A DNA stretch of 56,412 nucleotides from Chthoniobacterales bacterium (GTDB taxonomy: Bacteria; Verrucomicrobiota; Verrucomicrobiia; Chthoniobacterales; UBA10450), in assembly GCA_013821455.1 (NCBI GenBank), contig JACDGS010000025.1, positions 1-56,412 of the forward strand. Direction: 5' to 3'. How positions within the stretch are numbered: the stretch's first letter is position 1; each line of letters begins with the position of its first letter. Of the stretch, positions 49,662 to 56,412 are shown in pieces. The position numbers and the translations under genes are program-made. The notes beneath the pieces were generated by a model. It had not been told where the DNA came from and did no database searches. It worked only from the letters and a program-made list of their open reading frames with translations.

Positions 49662-50027
49662 ATGGCCCGCCGACGCGTTCCATCCAGTACGCCGCTGACC
49701 CAAAAGCAGCTGGAACTTCGCCAGCAGGAAGAAAATTTGCGCAAGCAAATGGACGACCTCCAGCGCATGATCGAAGACGCGCCCCGCATCGCCGCGGAGA
49801 CAACGCGCCGGCAAAAAGAAGAGATTTTGGAAAGAGCGAGCGGCGAGAGCAAACGGCTCGACGTCTTCTCGAAACCGTCGGACAAACGCTATGGCGAAGA
49901 CCTTTGGGACAACCGCCGGCCGCGCTCGCTTCGCAAGCAACGCAGCGAAGGCCGGCTGCTCTTCGTCGTCCTCGTGCTCGGTCTCGCACTCGCGATTTTT
50001 TGGATCGCGACCCATCTGCATTTTTGA
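49662..50027 (+). CDS. Short coiled-coil protein with C-terminal membrane anchor
   Basis: This 121-residue protein has a coiled coil at about 13-45 (LTQKQLELRQQEENLRKQMD), a charged middle ending SLRKQRSEGRL, and a C-terminal membrane helix (LFVVLVLGLALAIFWIATHL). It is 4 bases behind the similar, longer coiled-coil protein and on the same strand as gatC. Not recognised; a pair of tail-anchored coiled-coil proteins suggests a complex at the inner membrane. Confidence 0.72.
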   Translation: MARRRVPSSTPLTQKQLELRQQEENLRKQMDDLQRMIEDAPRIAAETTRRQKEEILERASGESKRLDVFSKPSDKRYGEDLWDNRRPRSLRKQRSEGRLLFVVLVLGLALAIFWIATHLHF

Positions 50028-50094
50028 TTGGGAGCGGCGGTTTGAAACCGCCGAGGGCGCTTACAAAGGACCTCGCCCGGTGTTAAGTGCGCGG

Positions 50095-50382
50095 ATGTCC
50101 TCATCCCATCTCGACGTCGCTTACGTCGCGCAGCTCGCGCGTCTGAATCTGACCGCAGAAGAAACTGCGCTCTTCCAAACACAGCTTGCCGAAGTTCTCG
50201 CGCACGCCGCGAGACTTCAGGAGCTCGATCTCGAAAACGTCGAGCCCGCCGCGCACGCAGCGCCAGCCGTCAACGTTTTTCGCCAGGACGAAACGCGTCC
50301 GTCGCTCACACAAGAGGAAGCGCTGCGGAACGCGCCGCGCGCCGCGAACGATCTGTTCATCGTCACTAAAGTCCTCGAATGA
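50095..50382 (+). CDS. gatC: Asp/Glu-tRNA amidotransferase subunit C (GatC)
   Basis: This 95-residue subunit of the GatCAB enzyme, which turns Glu-tRNA(Gln) or Asp-tRNA(Asn) into the amidated form, wraps around GatA and stabilises it. Typical features are VAYVAQLARLNLTAEETALF, then FQTQLAEVLAHAARLQELDL, ENVEPAAHA and the closing FRQDETRPSLTQEEALRNAP. The ATG at 50095 is chosen because the family sequence starts there; the frame is open upstream. The stop overlaps gatA as ATGA. gatB is not adjacent. Confidence 0.93.
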   Translation: MSSSHLDVAYVAQLARLNLTAEETALFQTQLAEVLAHAARLQELDLENVEPAAHAAPAVNVFRQDETRPSLTQEEALRNAPRAANDLFIVTKVLE

Positions 50383-51839
50383 GTCCGAGCGAGCTGCCCG
50401 GCCTAACGATCGCCGAGTTGCAGAAAATTCTGCGCACGCGCGAAGTCTCGCCGCGTGAAGTCATCCGCGCGCTGCACGGGCGCATCGAAGAAATCGATCC
50501 GCAAATCGGCGCGTATCTTTCCCGCGATCTCGAAGCCGCGCTCGCCGCCGCCGACACCGCAGATGTCGAGTTGCCGTTAGGCGGCATTCCGCTCGCGATC
50601 AAAGACGCGATCAGCGTGCGCGATCAGCCGCTCACTTGCGGCTCGAAGATCCTCGGGAACTACCGTGCGCTGTATGACGCGACCGTGGTCGTTAGGCTAA
50701 AAGCAGCCGGCGCCATTCCTTTCGGCAAAACAAACCTCGATGAATTTGCCATGGGCTCCTCGACGGAGAATTCGAACTTCCATCCGACGCGCAACCCCTG
50801 GAATCGCGACCGCATTCCGGGCGGCTCGAGCGGCGGCTCGGCCGCGGCGGTGGCGGCGAATCTCGCGATTGCGTCGTTAGGCAGCGACACCGGCGGCTCC
50901 ATCCGACAGCCCGCGGCGCTCTGCGGAGTGGTTGGACTGAAACCTACCTACGGGCGCGTTTCGCGTTACGGCCTGACCGCCTTTGCCTCTTCCCTCGAAG
51001 GGATCGGTCCCCTAACGAAAAGCGTGCGCGACTCCGCTTTGCTCCTGCAAGTGATGGCGGGCGCTGATCCCCAGGATTCCACGTCGCTCGAGGCGCCGGT
51101 GCCGGATTACGCCGCGGAGCTGGAGATTGATTTACGCGGCGTGCGGCTCGGTTTGCCTAACGAGTATCTGCGAGCCGGAATCGACCCGGAAGTGAAGGTC
51201 GCGCTCGACGCCGCGGTGGCGCATTTCTCGTCGTTAGGCGCGGAGATCGTCGAGATTTCCCTGCCGCACACCGACTACGCGATCGATGTGTATTACATCA
51301 TCGCGACCGCGGAAGCTTCGGCCAATCTCGCGCGTTTCGATGGCGTGCGTTACGGCTATCGCGCGGCGAATCCAACGAACCTGCAAGATCATTACCGCCG
51401 CACGCGTGCCGAAGGTTTCGGCGCCGAAGTGAAACGCCGGATCATTCTCGGGACCTACGTGCTCAGCTCCGGTTATTACGACGAGTTTTATCTGCGCGCG
51501 CAGAAGGTGCGCACACTCGTTAGGCAGGATTTCGCCGCCGCCTTCGAGAAAGTGGACGCCCTTCTTTCTCCGACTTCGCCGGTCCCGGCTTTCAAACTCG
51601 GCGAGCGCGCGGCGGATCCGTTGCAAATGTATCTCGCGGATGTTTTCACCGTCGCCGCGAACCTCGCGGGGATTTGTGGGATCAGCATTCCGTGCGGCTT
51701 CGCGCAAAACGCGGGGTCGCTTCCGCTGCCGATCGGGCTGCAAATCCTTTGTCCGGCGCTCGGGGAAATGCGCCTGTTCCAAGTCGCGCACGCCTACGAG
51801 CAGAGCACCGACTGGCATCGCCGACGCCCGCCGCTGTAG
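50379..51839 (+). CDS. gatA: Asp/Glu-tRNA amidotransferase subunit A (GatA)
   Basis: This 486-residue amidase-signature enzyme is the glutaminase subunit of GatCAB, freeing ammonia from glutamine for tRNA transamidation. The catalytic triad is visible: Lys75 in LGGIPLAIKDAISVRD, cis-Ser near 150 in RIPGGSSGGSAAAVAA, and Ser174 in LGSDTGGSIRQPAALCG. Length matches the family. It is translationally coupled to gatC. Five or six exact 9-mers lie within 1.2 kb of this gene, the densest stretch of the window; they encode SLG, VR, PNE and LT. The 3' end runs into a palindromic intergenic repeat. Confidence 0.96.
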   Translation: MSPSELPGLTIAELQKILRTREVSPREVIRALHGRIEEIDPQIGAYLSRDLEAALAAADTADVELPLGGIPLAIKDAISVRDQPLTCGSKILGNYRALYDATVVVRLKAAGAIPFGKTNLDEFAMGSSTENSNFHPTRNPWNRDRIPGGSSGGSAAAVAANLAIASLGSDTGGSIRQPAALCGVVGLKPTYGRVSRYGLTAFASSLEGIGPLTKSVRDSALLLQVMAGADPQDSTSLEAPVPDYAAELEIDLRGVRLGLPNEYLRAGIDPEVKVALDAAVAHFSSLGAEIVEISLPHTDYAIDVYYIIATAEASANLARFDGVRYGYRAANPTNLQDHYRRTRAEGFGAEVKRRIILGTYVLSSGYYDEFYLRAQKVRTLVRQDFAAAFEKVDALLSPTSPVPAFKLGERAADPLQMYLADVFTVAANLAGICGISIPCGFAQNAGSLPLPIGLQILCPALGEMRLFQVAHAYEQSTDWHRRRPPL

Positions 51840-51851
51840 CGCAAATTTTGT

Positions 51852-51962
51852 CATCCCGAGCGGAGCGAGGGACCCCGCAAGCGTGCCTCGACACGGTTTT
51901 CGAAATGAGCCCGAATGACGTTTGCGGGGTCCTTCGCCGCGCTGCGCCGGCTCAGGATGACA
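51852..51962. repeat. Palindromic intergenic repeat, family GTCATCCCGAGC, copy 1
   Basis: Begins GTCATCCCGAGC and ends GCTCAGGATGAC(A); the ends are inverted repeats with one mismatch, and inner blocks GGGACCCCGCAAGCG and CGTTTGCGGGGTCC also pair. Two further copies lie at 53390 and 55412. The stop codon of the MFS gene is in its right end. Confidence 0.85.
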
Positions 51963-53337
51963 AGTTGGCCGTTTGCGCAAGCTGCGCGTCGCGGCGCCTA
52001 ACGATGACGTAGGTCACGCCGCCGGCGAGGGCGCAGACGATCGCGCCCACGGTGAGAGTCGCGGGCGTGCCGAAGTAGTGCGCGACGGCGCCGGCTTCGA
52101 GGCTGCCGAAGGGGATCATCCCGCCGAAAATGAGCGACCAAATGCCCATGACACGCCCGCGCATTTCATCCGGCACGATCGTTTGCACGGTGGTGTTTGA
52201 GGTCGAGAAAAAGAGCATCATGCCGAAGCCGGCGCCGGCGAGACAGATCATCGCGATCGTTAGGTTGCGGTTGAGGGAAAAGATAAAAAGCATGGCAGAG
52301 AAAAGCCAGACGCCGCCGAAAGCAAGGCGGCGCGACGAGATGGAACTGCCGAAGGCGGCGGTGGCGAGCGCGCCGACCAACGCCCCGACACCGATCGCGC
52401 CTAACAATAAGCCGTAGCCTTGTTCGCCGAGATGCAAGATGTCGTGCGCGAAAGCCGGCATGAGTACGGAATACGACCAGCCGAAAACTCCGACGACGGC
52501 GAAGAGCGCGAAAATTGTGCGCACGCGCGTGTGATTCCAAACGTAGCGAAATCCTTCGAGCGATTGCGCAAGCGCGCCGCCCGCCGCCCCACTACGCGGC
52601 GGTGGCGTCACGCGCATGAGGAAGAGCCCCACGAGCACGGCGATGAAGCTCGCGCCGTCGATAAAAAAGCAGAGCGCGATACCGACTTTCGCCATGAGAA
52701 ATCCAGCGATCGCGGGGCCGACGATGCGCGCGCCGTTGAACATCGCGCTGTTCAGCGAGATCGCGTTCATGAGGTCTTCACGGCTCGCGATTTCGACGAC
52801 GAACGATTGCCGCGCGGGCATGTCGAAGGCCATGACGACGCCGCCTAACAAACCAAGGACGATGATTTCCCAGGGCACGATTTGTCCCGACCAGACGAGC
52901 CCGGCGAAGATGAAAGCGAGGATCATCATGACGGTCTGGGTGCAGATGAGGACGGAGCGTTTCGGAAAACGATCGGCCGCCCACCCGCCCCAAGTGGAGA
53001 AGAAGAGCATCGGCGCGGTACCGGCCGCGGCGACGATGCCTAACAATGCCTTCGAGCCGGTGAGCTGATAGACGAGCCAGCCCTGCGCGGTGTTCGTCAT
53101 CCAGGTGCCGATGAGCGAGACGAGCTGGCCGATAAAGTAGAGGCGGTAGTTGCGGTATTGAAAAGCGGAGAAGGTCCGGCGCCAGGAAATCCCGCCGGTG
53201 ACGACGCGGCGCTGATGGCCGGAAACGTCGGGCGGTACGGGGGCGATGTGTTTGTCAGTTTGAGGAGGAGGCACGATGGGCGGGCCGGTGAAAATGCCTA
53301 ACGAAAAGCATTTTTGGCCGGCCGATAATTCAACCAT
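51952..53337 (-). CDS. MFS exporter (EntS-like)
   Basis: This inner-membrane transporter has about 12 helices, 461 residues from the ATG at 53337. Near its start is TFSAFQYRNYRLYFIGQLVS, then GTWMTNTAQGWLVYQLTGSK, WGGWAADRFPKRSVLICTQT (the loop 2-3 motif D-R-x-x-R), FDMPARQSFVVEIASREDLM, and NTTVQTIVPDEMRGRVMG in the second half. This pattern fits the EntS/MFS_3 group of siderophore or drug exporters; the substrate is unknown. The start could also be GTG at 53274. The last codons, NLSS and stop, are supplied by a palindromic repeat. It carries variants TTGTTAGGC three times. Confidence 0.9.
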   Translation of the reverse strand: MVELSAGQKCFSLGIFTGPPIVPPPQTDKHIAPVPPDVSGHQRRVVTGGISWRRTFSAFQYRNYRLYFIGQLVSLIGTWMTNTAQGWLVYQLTGSKALLGIVAAAGTAPMLFFSTWGGWAADRFPKRSVLICTQTVMMILAFIFAGLVWSGQIVPWEIIVLGLLGGVVMAFDMPARQSFVVEIASREDLMNAISLNSAMFNGARIVGPAIAGFLMAKVGIALCFFIDGASFIAVLVGLFLMRVTPPPRSGAAGGALAQSLEGFRYVWNHTRVRTIFALFAVVGVFGWSYSVLMPAFAHDILHLGEQGYGLLLGAIGVGALVGALATAAFGSSISSRRLAFGGVWLFSAMLFIFSLNRNLTIAMICLAGAGFGMMLFFSTSNTTVQTIVPDEMRGRVMGIWSLIFGGMIPFGSLEAGAVAHYFGTPATLTVGAIVCALAGGVTYVIVRRRDAQLAQTANLSS

Positions 53338-53389
53338 GTCGCGCGGGCAAAGCAACGAAGTGGCAGGAAGTGGAGTCATTTCGCGCGTT

Positions 53390-53509
53390 GTCATCCCGAG
53401 CCGCGCAGACGGCGAGGGACCTCGCAAGCGTTGTGCGGAGGGAATTTGCCTAACGACACCGAAGGACGCTTGCCGGGTCCTTCGCCGCGCTGCGCCGGCT
53501 CAGGATGAT
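53390..53509. repeat. Palindromic intergenic repeat, family GTCATCCCGAGC, copy 2
   Basis: Begins GTCATCCCGAGCC, ends GCTCAGGATGAT. The right half (TCCTTCGCCGCGCTGCGCCGG, here split as TCCTTCGCCGCG and CTGCGCCGG) matches copy 1 nearly base for base. One exact 9-mer sits in its loop at 53448. Copies 1 and 2 flank the MFS gene. Confidence 0.85.
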
Positions 53510-53558
53510 AACGTGCGCGCGAACGCGAGAATGTCGCGCCTGCCGTGCTGAAATTTCG

Positions 53559-54257
53559 TTAGGCAAAGAACTGCTCGCGATTTGGGCGCAGGTCCAATTC
53601 AAAGGTCCAGGCGCTGCGCTGCTGTTGCGCGAGCATCCAGTAGGACTCGGCGATCGCGTCAGGATCGAGCTCCGGATCGCTGGGATTTTCCGGCGCGCCA
53701 GCTTCGCCGATGATCCCGTCGATGATCAGATGCGCAACGTGAATGCCTTTCGGCCAGAGCTCGCGCGCGAGCGAATCGGCCAGACCGCGCAAACCGAATT
53801 TTGCGCTCGAAAAATCGAGCGCACCCGCGCGCCCGCGAATTGCCGAAGTCGCGCCAGTGAAAAGAATGACGCCCCGACCGCGCGCGATCATGTCGCGTGC
53901 AGCTTCCTGGCAGCAAAGAAATGCGCCCAGCACTGTGACCCGCCAGGCGCTCTCGAATTGTTCCGCCGTGAGGTCTTCAATGCCGCGCCAGGCGGAGGCG
54001 CTGGCATGGCACACCAGCGTGTCGATCGGGCCGAATTTTTCGCGCACCTGCGCAAAGGCTGAGGCGACCGCGACGGAGTCGGTCAAGTCCGTTGGCAGCC
54101 CGAGGAGCTGGTGCTTTGGAAGCTCACTCGTTAGGCGAGAAAGATAATCTTCCGAGCGCGCGAGCATCGCGACCCGGCTGCCTTCCGCGGCGAAACGACG
54201 GACGAGGGCAGCTCCCAATCCCGGGCCGACCCCGGCGATGACAACAGTATTTTCCAT
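53559..54257 (-). CDS. Short-chain dehydrogenase/reductase family protein
   Basis: This 232-residue Rossmann protein has the nucleotide-binding segment VVIAGVGPGLGAALVRRFAA at 5-24 (the usual TGxxxGxG reads AGVGPGLG) and a structural HASAS (84-88) in place of NNAG. The catalytic area holds Ser138 in GATSAIRG and Lys153, but the usual Tyr is Phe149 (DFSSAKFGLRG). C-terminal LWPKGIHVAHLIIDGIIGEA is typical of one SDR subgroup where Phe at this place occurs. Classical dehydrogenase activity is therefore doubtful. It diverges from the MRJP-like gene by 50 bases. Confidence 0.87.
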   Translation of the reverse strand: MENTVVIAGVGPGLGAALVRRFAAEGSRVAMLARSEDYLSRLTSELPKHQLLGLPTDLTDSVAVASAFAQVREKFGPIDTLVCHASASAWRGIEDLTAEQFESAWRVTVLGAFLCCQEAARDMIARGRGVILFTGATSAIRGRAGALDFSSAKFGLRGLADSLARELWPKGIHVAHLIIDGIIGEAGAPENPSDPELDPDAIAESYWMLAQQQRSAWTFELDLRPNREQFFA

Positions 54258-54307
54258 GCTCGAAACTCGCCGCGAACCGCGCGGGCGTCGCGCGCCGATT
54301 TAAGATT

Positions 54308-55402
54308 ATGCGCTCGCGATTCTGTTTGTTTCTCCTCGTCACGTTCTCCGTTTTCGCCTCGGCGCGCGGTCAATCCAGCCTCGCGACGCTGGCTAAAGTC
54401 GCGAGCTTTCCGGCGCAGCAAGTCACCGGCGTCGCAGTTTCGAAAACCGGTCGCGTCTTCGTCAATTTTCCCGCCTGGTCGGATGACCACACCATCTCCG
54501 TGGCGGAAATCATCGACGGGAAGGCGTTTCCTTACCCTAACGAAAAGTGGAACGAGGCCGGCTCGCCTAACGATCACTTCGTCTGTGTGCAGAGCGTTTA
54601 TGTGGACGACACCGACAGCCTTTGGGTGCTCGATCCGGCCGCGCCGAAAATGCAGGAGATCGTCAGGCAAGGTCCGAAATTGGTGAAGATCGACCTCGCT
54701 GAAAACGCGGTCGTGCAGACGATTCCGTTCGGCGAGGAGATCGCGCCGAAGCACAGCTATCTCAACGACGTTCGGATCGATACAAAAACGCAGACGGCTT
54801 ACCTGACCGACTCGGGCTTGGGCGCGATCGTGGTGGTCGATCTGCACAGCGGAAAAGCGCGACGGCTTTTGCAGGGCGATCATTCCACGCAGGCGGAGAA
54901 GGATTTTGTCTTGCAGGTCGATGGGCGCAAGCTGCTCGGCGAAAACGGTAAGCCGCCGCAAATTCATGCCGACGGCATTGCGCTCGATCAGCCGAACGGC
55001 TTTCTCTATTTTCACGCGCTCGCTGGCCGCACGCTCTACCGAATCAGGACAGCGGATTTGCAAAATGCTCGCCTAACGAGAAGTGAGTTGAGCGCGAAAG
55101 TGGAAACGGTTTTGGAAACGCCGCCGCCCGATGGCATGGCGCTGGCGCCTAACGGAAAGCTTTTTCTCACCGACGTGGAGCATGGCGCAGTGGTGATGTT
55201 CGATCCGCGGGAGAAAAAGCTCGCGCCCGTGATCACGGACGGACGTCTGCGCTGGCCGGACAGTCTGGCGTGGGGACCCGATGGAGCGCTTTACGTGACT
55301 GCATCGCAAATCCAAAACATGCCGCGGTTCAACGGCGGGAAAGACATGCGCACGACGCCGTACGACGTTTTTAAAATCGTCGGCGCGCTGGCCGAGCCGT
55401 GA
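54308..55402 (+). CDS. Secreted yellow/major royal jelly-like protein
   Basis: This 364-residue exported protein has a signal peptide (FCLFLLVTFSVFASARGQ). The propeller domain matches the MRJP/yellow family found in bacteria as well as insects: FPAQQVTGVAVSKTGRVFVN, FPAWSDDHTISVAEI, FVCVQSVYVDDTDSLWVLDP, HSYLNDVRIDTKTQTAYLTD, and near the end GRLRWPDSLAWGPDGALYVT. Related proteins are SMP-30-like six-bladed propellers; no metal-site residues can be assigned safely, and substrate is unknown. Four 9-mers or variants lie in the gene. Confidence 0.88.
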   Translation: MRSRFCLFLLVTFSVFASARGQSSLATLAKVASFPAQQVTGVAVSKTGRVFVNFPAWSDDHTISVAEIIDGKAFPYPNEKWNEAGSPNDHFVCVQSVYVDDTDSLWVLDPAAPKMQEIVRQGPKLVKIDLAENAVVQTIPFGEEIAPKHSYLNDVRIDTKTQTAYLTDSGLGAIVVVDLHSGKARRLLQGDHSTQAEKDFVLQVDGRKLLGENGKPPQIHADGIALDQPNGFLYFHALAGRTLYRIRTADLQNARLTRSELSAKVETVLETPPPDGMALAPNGKLFLTDVEHGAVVMFDPREKKLAPVITDGRLRWPDSLAWGPDGALYVTASQIQNMPRFNGGKDMRTTPYDVFKIVGALAEP

Positions 55403-55411
55403 TCCGCCGGA

Positions 55412-55529
55412 GTCATCCCGAGCGCAGCGCAGCCGAGCGATCCCGTGGGGCTTCCTAGCGCGCGTTATTTCCATGGTTGTGGGCGACACGGAAAATCGGC
55501 GGGATCTCTCGGCTGCGCTCGGGATGACA
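55412..55529. repeat. Palindromic intergenic repeat, family GTCATCCCGAGC, copy 3
   Basis: Begins GTCATCCCGAGCGCAGCGCA and ends TGCGCTCGGGATGACA; the ends pair over more than 12 bases. The inner part differs from copies 1 and 2. The rest of the 365-base gap to the next gene has no gene that I can support, but carries exact 9-mers at 55709 and 55748. Confidence 0.85.
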
Positions 55530-55749
55530 ACTTGCGGTGCCGAGGAATTTCCCAGCCGGGTTTGCGTCTGCGCGCGATAGGTTATTCGGGAAAATTCGAG
55601 CCCTACAAGACGAGCACGCAGTTCGGATACCACGACAAACAATCCGAGTTTTCTTGGTTGATCATGCGAGGTCCCGGATCTTGGCGAGTTGTCTGCATAT
55701 CTTTCTATGCCTAACGACGGCGTTGGCGCCGCATCGGCGTCGGGCCCGC

Positions 55750-55767
55750 CTAACGACTACTCGTTAG
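55750..55767. repeat. Inverted 9-mer half-pair, 7-bp stem
   Basis: CTAACGA at 55750-55756 and TCGTTAG at 55761-55767 pair around CTAC. The left arm is part of an exact GCCTAACGA. It lies directly at the 3' end of the YagU-like gene (stop at 55768, minus strand), where a terminator is expected. Confidence 0.7.
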
Positions 55768-56295
55768 CTAAAGCGTCGCGCGCACGGCGCGGCGGACGGT
55801 TTCGGTGATCCAGCCGTAAACCAAATGGGAAGCCAGCGCGTAGATATGAGTCGTTAGGGGAATTTCGCGCGGCCATTTGGAAAAACCGGCGGCCGGCACG
55901 GCAATTTCATCAGCCATTATCCAGACCCCGGCGCCAAAGACCAATCCTTCCCCGGCAGTAATTATCGGCGCTATCTCCGCGAGCGCGCCGTAGATCCCAG
56001 CGGAGCCGGCTCCGACTCCGTAGTGCACCGCTGCGCCGGCGGCGGCCTGATAGCCCTTCGGCACTTTGCGTCCGACGATTTTCTTCGAGAGCGCGTTTGC
56101 TACTTTTACGGTGGTCGGCTGCGGCTTTCTTCCGCGGTGCTTTTTTTCCTGCATCGCCTCCGTCGCTGCACTCCACGCTGCCTGGAATTGTTCCATCAGG
56201 AACGAAGCCAGTAAGCCGCCGGCAACTCCTGCCACGAGCCCTTTGAGAAAGTCAGTTTCGCCGTCATCATTATGATAGAAATGCATAGATGACAT
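55768..56295 (-). CDS. YagU/DUF1440-like membrane protein
   Basis: This 175-residue inner-membrane protein has a glycine-rich first helix (DFLKGLVAGVAGGLLASFLM), a basic loop (EKKHRGRKPQPTTVKVANAL), then KGYQAAAGAAVHYGVGAGSA, GIYGALAEIAPIITAGEGLV and a last region HIYALASHLVYGWITETVRR, in all four helices. The pattern HYGVGAGSAGIYG and HLVYG matches the DUF1440 / YagU group of small membrane proteins; E. coli YagU has been linked to acid resistance, but that role cannot be claimed here. ATG at 56295 lies 117 bases from the window end. Confidence 0.8.
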   Translation of the reverse strand: MSSMHFYHNDDGETDFLKGLVAGVAGGLLASFLMEQFQAAWSAATEAMQEKKHRGRKPQPTTVKVANALSKKIVGRKVPKGYQAAAGAAVHYGVGAGSAGIYGALAEIAPIITAGEGLVFGAGVWIMADEIAVPAAGFSKWPREIPLTTHIYALASHLVYGWITETVRRAVRATL

Positions 56296-56412
56296 GATGG
56301 GAGTTGCCGGGTGCGGGTATGGAACCTACACCCGACATTATGAATAAGTGCTTACACACTGAATTGTCCTCAGTTGAGGAAACCCGCGCCCAGTTTAATG
56401 GGAGCAAAGAAG
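56296..56412. other. Non-coding end of the window
   Basis: These bases hold the promoter side of the YagU-like gene. A hairpin-like stretch pairs CGGGTG near 56311 with CACCCG near 56330. No gene is supported. Confidence 0.4.

Larger units (their letters stand above)
511..55756. repeat. Dispersed 9-mer TCGTTAGGC / GCCTAACGA, about 55 exact copies
   Basis: Exact copies counted by eye. As TCGTTAGGC, start positions: 1080, 1470, 2262, 3002, 3593, 4272, 5416, 5941, 6967, 24383, 26413, 28354, 30940, 33620, 38174, 38271, 40175, 42068, 44846, 48799, 49651, 50689, 50874, 51231, 51517, 53556, 54128. As GCCTAACGA: 511, 2272, 3400, 4709, 4782, 5768, 6448, 7540, 7612, 13234, 24857, 36661, 37939, 39235, 40575, 46795, 47524, 47725, 48414, 50401, 51155, 51996, 53296, 53448, 54565, 55071, 55709, 55748. 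Near copies ending GGG, GGT, or starting CCG or TTG add about two dozen. Uniform chance predicts about 0.4 per window. Confidence 0.95.

Noticed and set aside
511-55756. TTAGGC inside the 9-mer equals the nematode telomere unit
   Set aside because: Copies are dispersed singly, not in tandem arrays, and lie inside bacterial genes.
511-55756. The 9-mer as a polar chromosome site such as Chi or KOPS
   Set aside because: Strand use is balanced (27 to 28) with no switch along the window, whereas polar sites are strongly biased.
1-56412. CRISPR array
   Set aside because: No series of equal repeats with regular unique spacers was seen, and no cas-like gene is present.
56296-56412. tRNA or tmRNA on the minus strand at the window end
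   Set aside because: Part of the sequence suggests an anticodon-like arm, but the T-arm lacks the TTCGA pattern and the acceptor strands do not pair.

Overview
The window is about 56.4 kb of high-GC, gene-dense bacterial DNA. It encodes a Gram-negative type of cell with many signal-peptide and membrane proteins. The respiratory NDH-1 genes with a duplicated NuoM, a 2-oxoacid:ferredoxin oxidoreductase, large families of small paralogues, TPR/Sel1 proteins, and many decayed genes and intergenic repeats suggest a soil bacterium, perhaps of the Verrucomicrobiota. The taxon is an inference; no rRNA gene is present to test it.

Layout. 1-7376: tail of a complex I (nuo) operon on the + strand, nuoK-nuoL-nuoM-[ORF6N gene]-nuoM2-nuoN, with genes overlapping by 4 to 13 bases, preceded by a compound palindromic repeat. 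7.4-16.0 kb: small secreted proteins, a broken methyltransferase, a VOC protein, an acyltransferase, a GH18 chitinase, a Kelch propeller and a LysR regulator, with dispersed repeats between. 16.0-18.8 kb: a VOC (PhnB-like) gene apparently split by about 2.2 kb carrying two membrane proteins and a toxin-antitoxin pair. 18.8-24.2 kb: a complete four-gene Wadjet (jetABCD) anti-plasmid defence operon on the - strand. 24.4-30.4 kb: a truncated pseudogene, a methyltransferase, and korA and korB, which are separated by a TPR gene flanked by two paralogous 50-residue proteins. 30.5-43.1 kb: hypothetical proteins, TPR/Sel1 proteins, zinc-ribbon membrane proteins and a beta-helix protein, plus gene remnants. 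43.1-47.4 kb: an ExbB/TolQ-like, coiled-coil and beta-helix gene cluster; the beta-helix gene is frameshifted. 47.6-56.3 kb: an RlmI-type methyltransferase, two coiled-coil membrane proteins, gatC-gatA, an MFS exporter, an SDR protein, a yellow/MRJP-like protein and a YagU-like membrane protein. Three copies of one palindromic intergenic repeat lie in this last part.

The signal that best stands out from ordinary annotation is a 9-base word, TCGTTAGGC (complement GCCTAACGA). I count 55 exact copies by eye, 27 on one strand and 28 on the other, where chance predicts fewer than one. It lies mostly inside genes, in every tolerated reading frame, and several times as inverted pairs forming hairpins. 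Its density, about one per kb, resembles DNA uptake sequences of Neisseria and Pasteurellaceae. It is almost missing from 7.6 to 24.4 kb, the part holding the Wadjet operon, the toxin-antitoxin pair and the broken genes, so it seems to separate old core DNA from recent arrivals.
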